A DNA stretch of 7,085 bases from Eubacteriales Family XIII. Incertae Sedis bacterium (GTDB lineage: Bacteria; Bacillota; Clostridia; Peptostreptococcales; Anaerovoracaceae): the NCBI GenBank assembly GCA_031290715.1, contig JAITNA010000233.1, forward strand, positions 1 through 7,085, in the 5' to 3' direction. The notes beneath the pieces are model-generated. The model saw only the letters and a list, made by a program, of their open reading frames with translations. It was not told the DNA's origin and made no database searches. Made by a program: the position numbers and the translations under genes. Numbering within the stretch: position 1 is the stretch's first letter; each line of letters opens with the position of its first letter. Below are positions 5,009 to 7,085 of this stretch, one piece after another.

Positions 5009-6742
5009 TCATTTGCAGTAGCCGGCTAATACGTCCCAGATTTCGGGAGCTTGCAGACCGAGCCGCCATGCGGCCGCGCCGCCGAGATCGTACGAGCGCA
5101 TGACGTCGAGCCGCGTTTTCTGCGACGCGGCGTCCTCCATCCAGATCTGATAAAAAGCACCGGCTTCTTCATATTCCACATAGTTTTGGCCCGTTTCTTC
5201 GTCCCACTCCGGCGTGAGCCCGCGCTTTTCGATCCACTCGCGCTGTGTCTTTTGCCCGACCGCGGCAGCGTCGGAGGCTCCGTCCTTCGTCGTCCATATG
5301 CGCGTGTAGAACGGCACCGCGTTGACGACCTTGCGGGCCGGTACTTCCTCGAGTGTCCGCCGGATCCCTTCCTCGACGAAGCCGATCGAAGCGACCGAAC
5401 CCGCTTCATCAAGCCCGCCGATGTGCTCGTCATATCCCATGATCACGACATAGTCCGCGACTTCGCCTTGCACCGTCCGGTTGTAATGCATCGTGCGCTC
5501 CCGCGGGACGGCGTCGTCGATCGAGAACACCAATCCGGCATGGCGGCACGCGACGGACAGCTCGCGCACAAATTGCGTGAAATGCGCCCCGTCGCCGCTC
5601 GGTACCAATTCAAAGTCCAGATTGATCCCGTCCAAATCGTATTCCCGCGCCGCCGCCAGCAGATTTTCGATCAGGGTTTTTCTGCTTTCGCTCTGGGAGA
5701 GCAGCTCGTGCCGGTCAAACGGTTCCGACGCTTCAAAGTCGCTCACGAGCGCCCAGACCTCTATCCCCCTCGCGTGCGCCTGCGCGACGTAATCCGCCGA
5801 CGCGATGCTGTTCAGCGCCCCGGACGCGTCCGTCACGCGAAGCCATGTAGGCGAGAGCACATTCACGGGATACGCGCCGTCCATCATGTCCCAGATGAAA
5901 TGATTCGCGTCCCGCACCGCGACCTGATGCCACACCAAGCAGACCTTCCCGTCCCGCACCAAGTCCGTATAAGGCGGGGCCGCGTAGTCCGTGACCGGCA
6001 CCCCCGTTTTGATTTCGCTCCCGGAAAGCCGGCGCGTTTCCGCGAAGCCGACGAGCGCGTCCGCGGTCTTGACCAAAGACCATTCCCCGTTTTCTTCAAT
6101 AATCGTCACAAGCGCGCCTCTTCGCAGGTCGGTCAGCACGGCGCTTTTGCGGCTTTTTTCGGTTCTCAGCGCGGCGTCCCGGTTCAGCGCCGCGGTGCGG
6201 ATTTCCCCCCACTCGGTATACATTTGAACGCGGTACGGCTCCGTGAAAAGTTCCCATGAAAAATTCGCGAAGTTCTTCACATAATCAAGCGCGATGTAGC
6301 TGACCCCCTCCTCCGTGCGGCAGCAGACGAAATCGGTTTCGACCGTTTTCACCGCGCCCGCGGCCGCGCCGGCTTCGGCGTGCCGTACATAAGAAGTCTT
6401 TCCGAATTCCGCGCGCACCACCTCGTCCGCGGAAGTGTAAAGCACGACGCCGTCCTCCGCGTTCGCGTAGAAGCAATCGTTCAAATACTTCTTCACGCTG
6501 TCCGCGTCGAGATAGCAGACGCCGTCAAAAACACGGGCCCGCTCGCTGATCTGCTCGTCGCCGAGCAAAACCGCGGCTTCATCTTCCCGCGTGAACCCGA
6601 AATGATCCCGCAAGTCCGCGCGCTCATCCGAATAGGAATATCGTTCATACAGCGGCCAAACGACAAAAATCACCGCCGCAAGCAGGATTATTATTACAAT
6701 AACGGCAGGAAAGCGTTTTCTTCCCGCAGTCCCCCTTGTCAC
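5009..6742 (-). CDS. Membrane-anchored glycosyl hydrolase family 18 protein with SH3 domain
   Basis: A 577-residue protein predicted to be tethered outside the cell. A basic start (RGTAGRKR) and a hydrophobic segment at about 11-31 form an uncleaved signal anchor. Residues about 64-186 resemble a copper-amine-oxidase N-terminal-like domain (two blocks with YLD..V and YIALDYV). Residues about 187-240 look like a bacterial SH3 domain. From about 262 to the end is a GH18 barrel with DGINLDFE (371-378), catalytic acid E378, MGYDEH (435-440) and a late barrel tryptophan, W559. Relatives (YaaH/SleL-type and clostridial SH3-GH18 proteins) act on peptidoglycan or related N-acetylglucosamine polymers, so cell-wall or spore-cortex remodelling is likely but inferred. 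The second Asp of DxxDxDxE is Asn, as I recall for many spore-type members. The start is GTG at 6742, in a GTGA overlap with the upstream gene's stop and with only a weak ribosome binding site, so translation is probably coupled. Confidence 0.88.
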   Translation of the reverse strand: MTRGTAGRKRFPAVIVIIILLAAVIFVVWPLYERYSYSDERADLRDHFGFTREDEAAVLLGDEQISERARVFDGVCYLDADSVKKYLNDCFYANAEDGVVLYTSADEVVRAEFGKTSYVRHAEAGAAAGAVKTVETDFVCCRTEEGVSYIALDYVKNFANFSWELFTEPYRVQMYTEWGEIRTAALNRDAALRTEKSRKSAVLTDLRRGALVTIIEENGEWSLVKTADALVGFAETRRLSGSEIKTGVPVTDYAAPPYTDLVRDGKVCLVWHQVAVRDANHFIWDMMDGAYPVNVLSPTWLRVTDASGALNSIASADYVAQAHARGIEVWALVSDFEASEPFDRHELLSQSESRKTLIENLLAAAREYDLDGINLDFELVPSGDGAHFTQFVRELSVACRHAGLVFSIDDAVPRERTMHYNRTVQGEVADYVVIMGYDEHIGGLDEAGSVASIGFVEEGIRRTLEEVPARKVVNAVPFYTRIWTTKDGASDAAAVGQKTQREWIEKRGLTPEWDEETGQNYVEYEEAGAFYQIWMEDAASQKTRLDVMRSYDLGGAAAWRLGLQAPEIWDVLAGYCK

Positions 6743-7059
6743 GAGATCACGACGGCCGTCCCGCTCACCGCGACCATCAGCATATTGTTTCCGCTGCCGA
6801 GGACCTCATAATCGATGTCGATGCCGACCACGGCGTTTGCGCCCGCGGCCTGCGCCCGATTTTGCATCTCGAAGATCGCGGAATCCCGCGCCCGGATCAA
6901 TTCCTCCTCGTAGCTTCCGGACCGCCCGCCGAAGAAATTCGTCAGGCCGGCCGCGATGTCTTTCACAAAGTCGATTCCCGCGATGACCTCCCCGGTCACC
7001 ACGCCCCGGTATTCCGTAATGGGATGCCCTTCAATTGTCGGCGTCGTCGTAAGGATCAT
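6739..7059 (-). CDS. YbjQ/UPF0145 family protein (putative heavy-metal-binding domain)
   Basis: A complete 106-residue protein, the normal size for the family. It begins MILTTTPTIEGHPITEYRG and carries the family landmarks GVVTGEVIAGID, a central segment with arginine and glutamate (about 45-70, beginning FFGGRSGSYEEEL), A..RA...GANAVVGIDIDYE, and a final beta strand MLMVAVSGTAVVI. Solved members of this family form cytoplasmic pentamers. Metal binding is suggested by the family name but is not proven, and the role is unknown. The ATG at 7059-7057 follows AAAGGCGGTGA, one mismatch from the ideal ribosome binding site, with suitable spacing. The TGA overlaps the GTG of the GH18 gene downstream, so the two form an operon whose promoter lies beyond the right edge or in the last bases of the window. 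Confidence 0.92.
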   Translation of the reverse strand: MILTTTPTIEGHPITEYRGVVTGEVIAGIDFVKDIAAGLTNFFGGRSGSYEEELIRARDSAIFEMQNRAQAAGANAVVGIDIDYEVLGSGNNMLMVAVSGTAVVIS

Positions 7060-7062
7060 TTT

Positions 7063-7073
7063 TCACCGCCTTT
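7063..7073 (-). promoter_or_regulatory. Ribosome binding site of the YbjQ-family gene
   Basis: The minus strand reads AAAGGCGGTGA, differing by one base from the ideal AAGGAGGTGA core, a few bases before the ATG at 7059. It supports this start and strong initiation of the ybjQ-GH18 operon. Only 12 further bases are visible upstream, so no promoter can be judged. Confidence 0.7.
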
Positions 7074-7085
7074 CCGCAGAGAGAT

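Noticed and set aside
5051..6259. A 402-residue plus-strand open frame opposite the GH18 gene
   Set aside because: It is Arg/His/Pro-rich shadow sequence with no domain. The minus-strand frame carries a clear anchor, SH3 and GH18 motifs.

Overview
The window looks like a chromosomal housekeeping stretch from a moderately GC-rich Bacillota, most likely a member of the Clostridia. The reasons are strong AAGGAG-type ribosome binding sites, AT-rich intergenic DNA next to GC-richer genes, and the gene types: a long SWIM-SNF2 helicase, an SH3 plus GH18 membrane-anchored glycosidase of the clostridial/spore-former kind, and a trans-sulfuration enzyme followed by a MalY/PatB-type lyase. I saw no rRNA, tRNA, CRISPR array, insertion sequence or prophage gene. 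The genus assignment is inference only.

Layout. Positions 1-1161 (minus strand) hold a methionine/cysteine module. A cystathionine gamma-synthase-like PLP enzyme (22-1161) overlaps the first codons of a MalY/PatB-type cystathionine beta-lyase that runs off the left edge (1-35). Together they would convert an activated homoserine plus cysteine to cystathionine and then to homocysteine. Positions 1162-1380 are a divergent control region with a promoter for each direction, a LysR-type T-N11-A dyad placed about 60 bases upstream of the leftward start, and a block of tandem palindromes between the promoters. Positions 1381-1467 (plus) encode a 28-residue peptide directly behind a consensus promoter and ribosome binding site. 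Its stop overlaps the start of the helicase (1464-5006), which has no ribosome binding site of its own, so helicase translation is probably coupled to the peptide.

Positions 5009-7059 (minus) are a two-gene operon: a YbjQ/UPF0145 protein (6739-7059) overlapping by GTGA with a membrane-anchored glycosyl hydrolase family 18 protein (5009-6742). The helicase and the hydrolase converge, with only two bases between their stop codons.

Nothing in the window makes a convincing new multi-gene system. The observations most worth a second look are the small leader gene coupled to the helicase, the operator-like palindromes between the divergent promoters, and the repeat-rich acidic linker inside the helicase.
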